Part shown: in pieces, positions 1 through 9,339 of the stretch
How positions within the stretch are numbered: position 1 is the first letter of the stretch
How the letters are laid out: each line of letters starts with the position of its first letter
DNA from: Phymatolithon calcareum
Taxonomy: Eukaryota > Rhodophyta > Florideophyceae > Hapalidiales
Assembly: GCA_977006965.1 (NCBI GenBank)
Contig: OZ345368.1
Coordinates: forward strand, 62,001-126,000
Reading direction: 5' to 3'
Length of the DNA: 64,000 nt
Position numbers and translations under genes: made by a program
The notes under the pieces: generated by a model
Told to the model about the DNA's origin: nothing
Seen by the model: the letters and a program-made list of their open reading frames with translations, nothing else
The model's database searches: none

Positions 1-35
1 TCCTCGCACGCTGCGAAGATGCTGTTCGTCTTTGA

Positions 36-1097
36 TTAAACGCTGTACGAAGAGTCGGATGGTTGCGTTACCGGATTCGACGGAGTCAATCTTTTTGTGC
101 CGTCGCGCAGGTCTCGGATCAAATGAACAGTGATGGAATTTGCACATGGATCAATAACCTCATTGTTAAACTGTGGATCTCCGGAAATGATTCGAGGTGG
201 ACCATACACATTGAACCAGTGCGTAATAATCATTTTGAACAAATCGTCCATATCACGTGAAGACATGAGGACCGTAGCAGAAAAGCCAGTTGCAACGTCT
301 TTCATGTGGAGAATGGGGAGGTTTCCAAGCTCTTGAACGTACATGAAGTCAAGCTGGATCTTTCTTAAGGATACATTTTTCGCATTTAGCGGACGTCCAG
401 TCTGTTTGCAACTAGTGCACTTTGCATATGCCCACTCGAGTGCATTTTGAAAGATAGGAGTATAAATTCCAGCTCGTTTACATATCTCACGCATGTCCCG
501 GACAGTGAGGTGTGTGTAAACGTCGAGCTTTGTTGCCAAGTTTCGGGCGACTTTTGAGTCGGAAATGCTCGGGTAGGATGAGGAAGTGGAAGATAGAAAC
601 GGGGCTTCCCTGTCCAGCAAAGCAGAAGTATAAAATGATTTGGTGGAAGTAAAGAATGACTTAAATGCCTTCGATTGGGATGGAACAAGGTGCAAATAAG
701 TTCGAAGTGTGTTTTTGTTTCCTGAAGTATATGTAGGAAGAATCAAGCGGTGAGGAGACAGATTGAGAACATTAGACGGAATTTTGAGAAGATTTTGGTC
801 CCCGAACAAATTGGATCGAGAAAGTATATGATTACCAAGAAGCAAAGGACCGTCACCTTTCGTGAGATAGAAAGGCAGCTGGACATTTCGACAATTGAGA
901 TCTGTGGTATTGAGCTTCCATAAAGCTATGGTCAGCTTGAGATCACTGCCTTTCGGACCGTAGGAATGGTAGAATGGAGCACAATCAAGAGGATTTAGAA
1001 CAAGATCAATTCCCATAGCAATACAAAGGGCAGCAGCAGATTCGATTTCGCCGACACTACGCGGACAACCGATGTCAAGGACTGGATTTGGATCCAA
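36..1097 (-). pseudogene. pol: protease-integrase segment of copia-like pol
   Basis: The 353-residue open frame begins with a retropepsin-like motif, VLDIGCPRSV (DIG at residues 8-10 in place of the usual DTG/DSG), followed by a protease-like PLLLGNHIL. From about residue 195 there is an integrase-like zinc region (YTHLTVRDM, later CTSC). The core follows, with IQLDFMYV holding the first catalytic Asp and RIISGDPQFNNE the second. The third acidic residue is not in this frame: translation stops at base 36 and the reading continues in another frame towards the window edge. It is offset from gag by a frame change at 1097-1141. Integrase identity is well supported; activity is unlikely. Confidence 0.72.
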
Positions 1098-1138
1098 GAG
1101 GGATGGACTAACGTCAGATGGGGCACCAACGCCAGATG

Positions 1139-2478
1139 TTAGGCATGTCTGTGCTTGGAAGGGTTGGAGCCCATTCGGAAATGCTGGTCTTGTTCAGAGC
1201 TTGATCGATCCTTTTTCTCAGCAGGATTATCGCACCCGCCTTGAGAGCGAATCTGCTTCGTGCCAAACGATGGCTGAGGACAAGAATCATGTCCACGTTT
1301 GTGCTTTGAGGAGCCACAGTCGTAGCAGAATGATGCAGAACCACTTGGTCCGACACGAGGAGGACGTTTCGAGCGATTGTTTCGGCGCTTCCCAATACGC
1401 CCTTGCAATCGTGAGGGAAGTGAGGGTCTCTGCTGCGTGGATGTTTTGCGATTTTGAACGCTAGATTCGCGATTCTTGGTCTGCGAATTCTCTCTCGATG
1501 AAGAGTTAAACGCCAGTAGGGCCTTATTTACCCTCTGACCGATAAGATTTTCGATCTCTGCAGGGGTCATTGAAACGGATGGTTTCGGTGAGGAGGAAAT
1601 GTTGCGCAAGACTGCAACAGCGTCATCAAGATAAAGACGGCATCGGGTTCCGGAACTGAAAAGCATCTGATTGGCGGCCTTATCAGATGGCTTATTCAAT
1701 TCTTTGTCGCTTTTCGCAACAGACCCCAGATCGCTCACTAATTCGTTTAGTTTGGATCGAACGTGAACTGCTTTGCGAGCTGCTTTCTGGAAGGTGTCCT
1801 TCTTATAGATCTTCAAGGATCGATCCTCCCGAAGCTCTTTAAGCTCACCTAAAATGTGGTCAACCTTCGAATGATCTGCAGGACTCAGAAGAAGAGAGGG
1901 ATCAAATTCGTTTCGCTTGCGGGACTCGGCGAACCTGATCAACTGAAGCTTAGCACTAGTTAGGGTATCCTAGCTCAGTGAAGCATTATTGAGCAGTGTG
2001 ATCGCCAGAACTTCCCAAAGTTGGGACGAGGCAGATGCTCCTGCGTGCATTAGATGCTCAGCTGCAAGACCACGGAACCTGGAGACGAAGGTCTGAAGAT
2101 CCTCTCCCTTACGACGACGGCAGTTTGTGACCGCATGGAAGGAAGCTATCAGTCTGGTGACTACTGCAATGGGTGGATCAACAGCAATTCCCTTACAGCC
2201 TCAATTTGGTCTTCCTGATCGAAATCTACAAGGCCATGAGAATGAGCCTCATCGACGATAGACTTCGGAGCCGTGGGCAGACCTCGATCGTATAACTGAC
2301 GAGCTAATGTGGCGAATACGGTCTGGTAGACGCGGTCTGTGCCCTTCTTGGGGGCTTCTGAGGTGGTGGTCACCCATCTAGAAATCTCGCGACGCCAGAC
2401 CTCCATGTCCTCGGTTGGACTGAACATGGGAGGGTCTGTCGGCGAATGACCTTTCGAAGAACCAGGCGCTGGGCCCAT
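1139..2478 (-). pseudogene. gag: gag-like polyprotein region (decayed)
   Basis: Two open segments (2478-2161 and 1942-1139) are joined by a readable stretch in a third register. That stretch contains a gag-type segment ending in NNASLS, an in-frame TAG near 1970, then DTLTSAKLQLIRF. The downstream segment is lysine/arginine-rich and carries a knuckle-like motif starting CYDCGSSKHKRGHDSC, an imperfect CCHC. A small capsid/nucleocapsid protein would package element RNA. The frameshift near 2161 and the TAG indicate decay, although gag/pol frame changes can be programmed. The start at 2478 is simply the first ATG of the open frame. Confidence 0.6.
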
Positions 2479-5356
2479 AACTGTGGTAGGTAGTACGACG
2501 TGTACGTGCGGTAGCGAGCGCCTGTATCGGAAGGCTGTGTTCGAGTGGGGAGAACGCGCGCGCAGATGGCAAAATGAAAGGGGACGAAAATAACCCCCAG
2601 ACCCCCTGTCTCACTCTCCTGTCTGGGCTCCTCCTTTTACTGCTGAGAAAATCTGGGAGATTACAAAGGGAGATGTGGAAGAATGTGATTGGCCATATAG
2701 TGACCAATGGAGAATAGGAAGATGCGGTGCTACACGTGTAGGCATTATGATGCCACAGAACCAATACGCCGGCTTCCTGGTAAAGCAGTCTTTTTTACGC
2801 ACAGATTGGCTGACTCCTTGCTGTCTCTGGTTACAGCAGCACCTCTCGGGGATCGGCTTTCCGCGGCACTCGGCTTGGTTCGTGAGCGGATCACCTTCCA
2901 GAGGAAAGCGAGCTTGGACCAGCTATGATAGCCTTTTTGTTTTATTTGTCGCCTCGAGTTTTGGAATTGGTCAATTCTCTACAGCGGCGATGCGATGGCA
3001 TCGAAGTCACCTATAAATAAAGAAACTTTGGGGGCACGACAATATAGGCGCTTTCATGATCACGACAAGCAATTTCTGTCGAGCTGCAGCCAAAATGCGC
3101 GCATTCTCGAGCCTCATCGGCGAGGGCACTTCCGCCTGCGCGGGCGAGCCGCTCGCGCTGGAATTCTTTGCGTTCCTAGTTTCGCCCGGTCCGTCCTTGT
3201 GCTCTTTACGATGATCTTTTTTTCATCATGTGCTGTAACCATACTTAACCTGGTAAAGTATTCTCAAGAACAATTGTCTGCGCGCCTTCAAAAATCGTTA
3301 ACATAGGCGTGTCTTATATCCGTTCATCCAATTCGTATCCGGCATATTGTCCATAGCAGGAATTAAGTTGAGCGATGGGGCTGGGAGAAAGTTCTGCGAT
3401 GAAAGCTTTTTACGAATTGCTTCCACATTACATGGCTTGAACGTCGGGTTAATGTGCGCTATCGATCTAACGCAGGAAGGAGATTTCTTTGCCGTAGAGT
3501 ATCGAGAACGTGCAGGGCCAGCCTACGGTAATCGGAATGTTGACGGTGCATGGAATGCATGGCGAGATGCTGAAACCTTTGCAGACGTGAGGGGACGTGA
3601 GGGTTGCACAAGAGCAGAGGACAATACGCAGGAAAGAAGGGCAATTCCGGTGCAGAGCGTTGGTAGCGAAGTAGTGATGCGATTAGAATAAAATTTGATA
3701 TGGTTTGATTGCAATTGATATGTTCGGGACTTGAGGCCGGAAGGGGCATCATTAAAGCGAGAGAAGATTTTGCACTGTGGTGGGGAAGACGAGAAGAGAG
3801 GGTAAGTGGGCTCGTTCTGGCGAGACAAAAGCGGAGAATAGTTTACAGGGGATAGTGTGCGTAGGGATAGAACAAGGGAAATAAGAAATACTAGATGGGG
3901 AGAGGAGCCATTAAGGGAGATTGCATAAGAGAAAACACTTTTACGACGAACACTAAAAGAAAAAATTGTCTGATTTTAGTGCAGGAATAGCTGACAAAAT
4001 ATGTCCACTGGAATAAAATCAGGAGAGCTGGTTCCCACAGAACACGTATTTTCGTCGAAAATTAGTTCCTGAATCAGGGCGAAAATAAAAGAATGATTGA
4101 ATCTCCTCTCAGAGCCGATGCGCAAGCCTATAGAAAATATTATACATATATATCGAACTGTGAGAGCGTTCTTGTATGGATCTGGGAGTGGAGGAAACGG
4201 AGCGAGATGGAAGTCTATGAAAAACAGGAATTCTGACCTAGACAGAAACCCAGAGAAACAGTTTCTCAGGAGCGGATGGGCGCTATTTGCATAGGAATAG
4301 ACCAGACAAAAGTGTTTCGTATCCATAGTGGATGTAGATGGAGACTTGGCGTGCTGGCACTGTGGAAGAATTGTTTCTTGCCTGACGCAAAACCCAGAAA
4401 GTGACGCAATTCTTTGTGGAACGCAGAAAATTGTTTTGCATAGCGGGCTCGAAGTGAATGAGGAGAAATAGTGGTTTGAAATATTGTCTCTAGGCCTAGA
4501 AGAAACATAGAAATGTGCGAGAAAATCTCGCTAAGAGCATGTTATGTCACCCAAAGGAGATAGCACGGCTTGAAAAAATGATTTATTCTCGTTTGAGAGC
4601 CAAATGTACCCGCAGAATGCTTTGGAGACGATGGCCGTCCTCTCTAGTGGTGATCACATTTTTGAAACCAGTTGAATTTAATATAAAGGCGAGGAAAAGA
4701 TCTATGCATTGTGGATGAAGCTGGAGATGGATAGTACGTCATAGTCGAGAGGGTTGAGCGAGGACTTCTAGTAGCGCGACGTAGAATCTCGTCTTCAGTG
4801 TCGGTCAGAAAACTCTCTTGGAGCGCGAGAGATCAGACGCAGGGAGTTGCTTTCTGTTTACTGAAACCCGTCGTGCCATTCGCTTCTTTGAGAACTGGAA
4901 ACATCCGAAGAAATTGTCGAGGGCAAGAAGATGCCGCCGTTTCTGGAAATTTTAAAAAGTGCGGTGCTTTCTTTTACGTGTGCGTATGCTCCAATTTTGA
5001 GATGTAAGTTATAACGTTCTTGAATTAAACATTCCATTTGATCGTTTCTACATCGCCCCTGAACCTTGAACTACTCAAGATTGGACATTTGAAACAAGTG
5101 TGGTTATTCAACGTGGGGAAGCGAGCTCCATGTCTGACGACGCAAGACAAGCATGTAAAAGGCTGATACTGCGACAGAGAGAAAACAGGCCTGAAAATGA
5201 TACGCCTGGTCCGTAGGAGCCGAGACCTATGGCTCAACGCCGCAAGAAAAAGAAACCGAATGTCAGACTACGAGGGGCACGGAACTACATGAGTTCCGAT
5301 TTCATATACGGTTGTTTGCCGATGTGGAACGTCTTTGGTCCATGGCTAAGTATATT
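2479..5356. other. no gene recognised; possible LTR/leader of the copia element
   Basis: The first 600 bases are GC-rich and should include the leader and 5' LTR of the minus-strand element, but a boundary or primer-binding site could not be placed. The remainder contains only short ORFs open on both strands, with no recognisable domain except an isolated RHGARFPT peptide on the minus strand near 5120-5145. No RNA gene or tandem array was seen here. Confidence 0.5.
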
Positions 5357-5369
5357 TTGCTTGATCACA
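5357..5369. repeat. target-site duplication, left copy (SINE 3' side)
   Basis: The 13-mer TTGCTTGATCACA is repeated exactly at 5616-5628. The next base (G) also matches, but may belong to the C-run of the SINE tail. Exact flanking direct repeats are the hallmark of LINE-type target-primed insertion. Confidence 0.9.
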
Positions 5370-5439
5370 GGGGGGATATGTGTTGATTTATTTTAAAAGC
5401 TCCCAAGGCCTCTCTTGAAGAGTAAGAGTAAAGATTCAT

Positions 5440-5486
5440 TGGACCATGGGGGGATTGAACCCCCGACCTTCCGTATGCAAAACGGA
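5440..5486 (-). pseudogene. tRNA-Ala(TGC)-like 3' half
   Basis: On the minus strand a 5-bp anticodon stem (TCCGT/ACGGA) encloses the loop TTTGCAT, giving anticodon TGC. A GGGGG/CCCCC T-stem follows, with loop TTCAATC, which includes a good pol III B box (GGTTCAATCC pattern). Then comes a 3' acceptor strand ATGGTCC with discriminator A. No D arm or 5' acceptor lies upstream, because the 5S head and its T-run occupy that place. It is therefore half a tRNA inside the SINE. The alternative of a permuted tRNA was checked, and no matching 5' half was found downstream. Confidence 0.8.
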
Positions 5487-5497
5487 CGCGCTTAAAA

Positions 5498-5615
5498 CGA
5501 AGGACAAAGGGGATTCCCGAGTGATCCCTCACCTCAGTACTAATCCAGCCTGTCGAACCTTATCTTGCAAGTTCGGAATGGGTTTGCGAGCATGTTTCTG
5601 AAGTATGGTCCTTCG
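5498..5615 (-). rRNA. 5S rRNA-derived SINE head (118 nt), not a bona fide 5S gene
   Basis: Helix I is visible as CGAAGGAC at the 5' end pairing with GTCCTTCG at the 3' end. The loop region reads ACCCATTCCGAACTTG, close to the eukaryotic 5S consensus. The 3' half reads AGTACTGAGGTGAGGGATCA followed by CTCGGGAATCCC, the conserved helix IV/V block that contains the internal pol III promoter. A TTTT run follows directly (plus 5494-5497), which is the normal 5S terminator. Length matches 5S. Exact target-site duplications outside the whole unit show that it arrived as part of a SINE. Confidence 0.88.
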
Positions 5616-5628
5616 TTGCTTGATCACA
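5616..5628. repeat. target-site duplication, right copy (SINE 5' side)
   Basis: Exact 13-bp repeat of 5357-5369, directly abutting the first base of the 5S-like head. Confidence 0.9.
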
Positions 5629-5879
5629 GCAAAGGTACGTCTCCTATTGTGTTCCAATCGATGCTTTTCCTCAAAGACAACCGCTGTTATTGGGACGGGC
5701 ACACTGTAAAGAAGCTCGTTGTACAGGCTATTGGAGAAGACGAAAGTTCTGTATACATAGCGCAGTTAACTTGACTATTGCAGGAAGTATTCAAATTGCC
5801 ATCCGAGTTGCTGACAACCTTACTGAGCAATTGAATTGTTTAATTGCTTTACTAACGGCAATGTCGACCTATGAGATTG

Positions 5880-6255
5880 GGAACACACCTGGCGGTAGAT
5901 CTCGTCATTCACGTGAGTAGGAATGAAGAAAATCCAAACTAAATGCAAGAAATATTTTTGACACGTTCAAATGCACAGCAGAAGCTCCTAACAGCTTTTT
6001 GACTGCTTAGTGCGCATGAAAAGGCTCCATTACGCTGAAAGTGTTTCAAGATAGAGTGGGAAGGATCTCCCATTTGCAGATATTTCGCCACCGAATGGAC
6101 AGAAAATTGTCACGGATTGTGCCACGTCTCATCAAAAGTGTGTAGATCATATGAGCTTTGTAGGCGTAAAGCCTTCTTCTGCAAGTCTGGCACCCAGACA
6201 GATTATGACACCCTTCTAATCATGTCCTGGGAGGGTCTCCTCGGAAAAAGATCAA
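5880..6255. repeat. dispersed repeat, copy 1 (matches 22290-22645)
   Basis: Long interrupted similarity to 22290-22645, for example CTTCAAATGCACAGCAG-like text followed by TTACAGCTTTT, TAGGCGTAAAGC and CACCCAGACAGAT in the same order. Both copies carry stops in all frames. The minus strand gives the longer open stretches, so it may be the former coding strand. Family not recognised. It lies about 5-6 kb beyond the 3' end of a helicase-like gene in copy 1 but close to it in copy 2. Confidence 0.6.
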
Positions 6256-6719
6256 AGATGAGCGTATAAGCTTTGGATGGTTTACAATTAATGATTGAGA
6301 AAGCCATCCGAAGCACGAGGCACTAGTGTCATCCACATACAGCTTTTTCAGCACAGTCTTCTGTTCTCTGTACAACTACGGATCTTGGATCTGTGCGACT
6401 AGAAAGGAGGGTGACGCACAAAGATATCTTTCCCGCATAGAGAGGCAGCTTTCAAAAAAAGCCCCTCCAATATCCCTCGATTGACCTCCAGATAGTTTAT
6501 TCGTTGTAGCAAAAAGCAATACCATCTGGCGTATATGCTCATTTTTTTACATGCTTCCAAAATAAGATTTCAAGCTAGCAGGGCTGCTTTTCAATCTTTA
6601 GTACGAACCGGGGACATAGTGCGTAGTAAATGTTTACGACACACTATCTTTCCGGCTCGTATGTAGGGCACGTCAAGTGCACTAGTGAGTCAGAAGTGTT
6701 CATGCAGATATATAGAATG

Positions 6720-7325
6720 CGTTTGAGAGCAGCCAGCTCCACCACCGTTGTGAAACTAATCTAAGCGAGAAGTGCTTGCTGGATATCAGCCTTCATCTTC
6801 TCAATACTGTCGAGCCATCACTTTTATCGATTTCCTATTTGCAAACTATCTAGTAAAGATTTGTTTCAGCTTTCTATGTGAAGCGATTTTGAGCCTTAGA
6901 TCTTTGTGAAACAAAGAGGCTCTCCCGACTCGAGATTGGCGTATGCAAGGCTCTTTTTCTCATTAACCTATTTTTGAGCCCAAAATACACTGCTCTTGTC
7001 TCCGCGTCTACCACTCGACATGTAATAGATCATTGACCAAATTTCGAGACTTATTCAAAGTTGTGGCAGTGAAGAAGACAGCTTTTCGAAACACAGTTCT
7101 GAGCCTGTCAAGCATCTAAACTACTTTTACTCACCGAAAGCTTCTGATATTGAATGTATTTTCATTTTTTACTGCTTTCTCGGCCTGGAAGATATTCTGG
7201 AAAGTACTGTGTGTCGATTTATTGTTAGACCTCCAGTAACCTCTATTCTGAGTAGTTGGATAACTTGCTGAGAGGATCCCTACACAAACTGATTTGACTA
7301 CTCACTAGATCTTTCGATTCGTATG
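6720..7325 (-). pseudogene. decayed LINE-related 3' region (matches 29690-30250 on the opposite strand)
   Basis: Read on the minus strand this matches the plus strand of about 29690-30250 over its whole length. Shared stretches include CTGGAGGTCTA and AGTCGGGAGAG. The downstream end reads FTTVVELAALKRILYI, clearly related to the ORF2 C-terminus of the full-length LINE (TAVVELVALHVL). Several stops and frame changes are present. It is probably the 3' part of an older LINE subfamily whose upstream coding region has diverged beyond recognition. Confidence 0.5.
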
Positions 7326-7339
7326 CTTCTCTCTATTAT

Positions 7340-7570
7340 ACTGACTCAGGACAGCTTTAGGCACGACAAGGAGAAGATACAGCAGTGAGAAAAGCATCAG
7401 GCTACTGAAAGCCTTTATCAGGCCACTATGTGAGCACGCTGGCCATTCAACATCGGACAAAATCCAAGTATATATCAGTAGTGAGAATCCTGTAGAAAAT
7501 TGATACTATGCTCTTTGTAAAGTGGGCATTGTGGCACTGGGGACCACTAGTGAGGCAACGTTAACAAGAA
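7340..7570 (+). pseudogene. LINE ORF2 C-terminal fragment (decayed)
   Basis: The plus-strand translation contains IRLLKAFIRPLCEHAGHS and, shortly after, ALCKVGIVALGTTSEA. These align in order with IRIFKSLIIPKWEYALHV and VLCRLGPPKMRRRHQA in the region after the RT domain of the full-length LINE ORF2. One in-frame stop separates the blocks. No RT core is present here. Confidence 0.5.
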
Positions 7571-7844
7571 ACAAGAGATATTCGGGGATATTTCTTCCTG
7601 GGGACGCTAAAATAAAGATTTGTCAAGATAGTTGAGGAAAGTAGAGACACAGAGGCAGAGCTAGAGCTCGAACCCCTTTGATTTCAGTCCTTAGGTGAGC
7701 AGGGAAGCTGTATTTGAAGGTGTATGGGAAATTTTTCAATTGCGGGAGAGGCAGGTAAAATGCCATGCAAATAATCCGGGACGCAACGCATCGTAGTCGA
7801 TAAAGAGGAGCCCTTTCATAATTTTTCTTCCCCACCGGGAAAAA
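7571..7844. other. no gene recognised
   Basis: Short overlapping ORFs on the minus strand show no domain. The stretch begins and ends with AAAATAAA-like motifs that also flank the next repeat. Confidence 0.4.
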
Positions 7845-8090
7845 TAAACAGCAGCGTGAACGGAAATAAATGCTTTTGTATACCGTGATATATATAGAGG
7901 AATATTTCTATTCGGTACCCAATATATGCAGATCACCACTGTCGTGCATACCAGCGCGAGCTCGTTACTGAAAAAACAACAGGGCAGCAGCTGAGCCGCG
8001 AAAAAAGTACTGAATTTACATTAACGTAGCAGCTTCACAAGGCAAGCGAGCAGCCCGACATCCCTTCACAACAAGAACAGAACATCTGCT
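7845..8090. repeat. LTR-like dispersed repeat, copy 1 (matches 18582-18835)
   Basis: Strong colinear similarity to 18582-18835, including TATATAGAGGAATATTTCTA, TACCAGCGCGAGCTC and TTCACATTAACGTA-like blocks. The arrangement of an AATAAA motif, a TATATATAG box and a GC-rich segment resembles a solo LTR or promoter region, but no TG...CA ends or target-site duplications were found. The identity is therefore open. Confidence 0.6.
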
Positions 8091-8419
8091 ACCCGTACCC
8101 CCCAGATCATCAGCTTTGTTTAGAGTTACCATGTTTCTTCTACTCAAAACGGCATCGGAATATCCACATTCTTGTACAAGACCTTTATTCATTTTGTGGT
8201 GCCTTGAGCCATGCCACTTCTTCTATGTTTTTGCATGTACCCATGCTCAGTGTTTATGGCGAAAAGGAAAGAAGATCACTTAACATTGAGAATTTTGCGT
8301 GTAGCGTGTATGTGTTTTAGTTACTGTAGTAAAGCCGGATAAGAACTTTTTTTAAAATATTTTGTGGTACACTATCGAAAAATCGATATGCAGGACTTAG
8401 TTCTGTATGCTTACACGTA

Positions 8420-8635
8420 TAGGTGACAGCAAAAGGCTCTTTCTAGTGCTCTAAAAGCTGGAGCGAGCAAGGAAAGCACAATTGAACTAGCTGCCCTTGC
8501 AAAGGAAATAACGAAAGCTTGTGCTCGTCTTGTCTCTGTCTTGAGTTGAGTAGTCGTCTTCTGTGCGACCTGCGCGAGTCTCAGTCCTGCACCAATGTTC
8601 CACCGAAAAGAAATAAATCCGTACCACACAAAATT
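8420..8635. repeat. dispersed repeat, copy 1 (matches 19395-19610)
   Basis: Colinear with 19395-19610: TTTCTAGTGCTCTAAAAGCT, GAGTTGAGTAGT and GTGCGACCTG blocks recur in the same order. On the minus strand both encode a hydrophobic run resembling LLAPAFRALE followed by HLYV, so a coding origin on that strand is possible. The family is not recognised. Confidence 0.6.
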
Positions 8636-8639
8636 CTTT

Positions 8640-8990
8640 CTCTATTTCACGTTCACGGCCATAGGCTCCAGCTGAAATGCCAGCAGCTGTTCAGTTCCTT
8701 AAGGTCCATTTCCCAGTGGACTTCAATGCTGTGTCGGAGGATTTTGAATTTATACAACGGCGAATGAATTCATTTGAACAAAACTGCAGCAATAGTTGTG
8801 GCTTGAAGTCTGCCACAATGCTGGTTATGAGCGTATGGGGTAAGAGAGATTATAGATGAGCTACTTGGTGGAGGAGATGACTGGACCGATGAGACGTTTT
8901 AACACTGGCTTGTCAGAAAAAGAGTAAGTAAGCTGTGCGAAATTCTGAAAGCTTTTATGTAGGTTTTGAAGAGAATGTGCCTCGTTCTAC
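8640..8990 (+). pseudogene. inverted fragment of the helicase-element C-terminus
   Basis: The plus-strand sequence matches the minus strand of 11430-11060. Both have a CACGGTCATAGGCTCCAG-like start, an acidic/hydrophobic segment with TMLVMSVWGK (TMFVMSVWGK in the other copy), and the same downstream text ending near CTACAG. It is the same C-terminal part of the helicase gene lying in inverted orientation 2.4 kb away. Frameshifts are present. Confidence 0.65.
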
Positions 8991-9339
8991 AGAATATCAG
9001 TTTGCATGTTGTCTTTAGGTTCCAAATACACTTCTTCTAAGAAAAAAGTTCTGCATTGCAATCACAGTCCGAAGTACTGGGAAAACATTAATTTACTCTA
9101 CAGCGGAATAATGTTCAAGGTCTCTCTCATGCATCTAATTCTATTGGGTCTGTCTCTTAAATGATGAAGTCCTTGAACGTTGTTCGTCATGATTATCGAA
9201 ATTTTTACTAAACAACCTTCTTCGAGACTATCTAGACTTGTCGTATATCTTTTCAACTCTGCTTCTTCGAGACCCTGCCTGTATCCTCTTGTGTTAGTGC
9301 ATCTACACTTGTTCTTTTCTCAAGCATCGCCAGAGATCT

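Larger units (their letters stand above)
1..2478 (-). mobile_element. Copia-order LTR retrotransposon interior, 3' part beyond window edge
   Basis: Reading the minus strand from 2478 leftwards there is a gag-like region with a Cys/His knuckle, then a protease-like motif, then an integrase core. Protease followed by integrase before any reverse transcriptase is the Ty1/copia order (known family rule). RT and RNase H would lie beyond base 1. Reading frames change at least twice and there is an in-frame stop within gag, so this copy looks inactive. No LTR could be delimited: the 2.5-3.06 kb region should hold the 5' LTR, but the second LTR needed for comparison is outside the window. Confidence 0.75.
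5370..5615 (-). mobile_element. chimeric SINE: 5S rRNA head + tRNA-Ala 3' half + LINE tail
   Basis: This 246-bp unit reads on the minus strand. A 118-nt 5S rRNA-like head starts immediately inside the target-site duplication. It is followed by TTTT and a short linker, then the anticodon and T arms of a tRNA with anticodon TGC, a short body, and a 3' tail ending in a C-run. The last 54 nt before the C-run are identical to bases 26935-26988, the 3' end of a truncated LINE, and resemble the 3' end of the full-length LINE at 39660. Known 5S-headed SINEs (SINE3 class) use LINE machinery; the addition of a tRNA half is unusual. Non-autonomous and non-coding. Confidence 0.88.

Noticed and set aside
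3347-3691. 114-codon plus-strand ORF
   Set aside because: No recognisable domain, and two minus-strand ORFs of similar length overlap it, as expected by chance.
5440-5486. Complete or permuted tRNA-Ala gene
   Set aside because: No D arm or 5' acceptor strand is found upstream on the minus strand, and no matching 5' half lies downstream as a permuted gene would require.
5498-5615. Genuine 5S rRNA gene
   Set aside because: The whole 5S-tRNA-LINE tail unit is enclosed in a perfect 13-bp target-site duplication, so it is a retroposed SINE rather than a locus of the 5S array.
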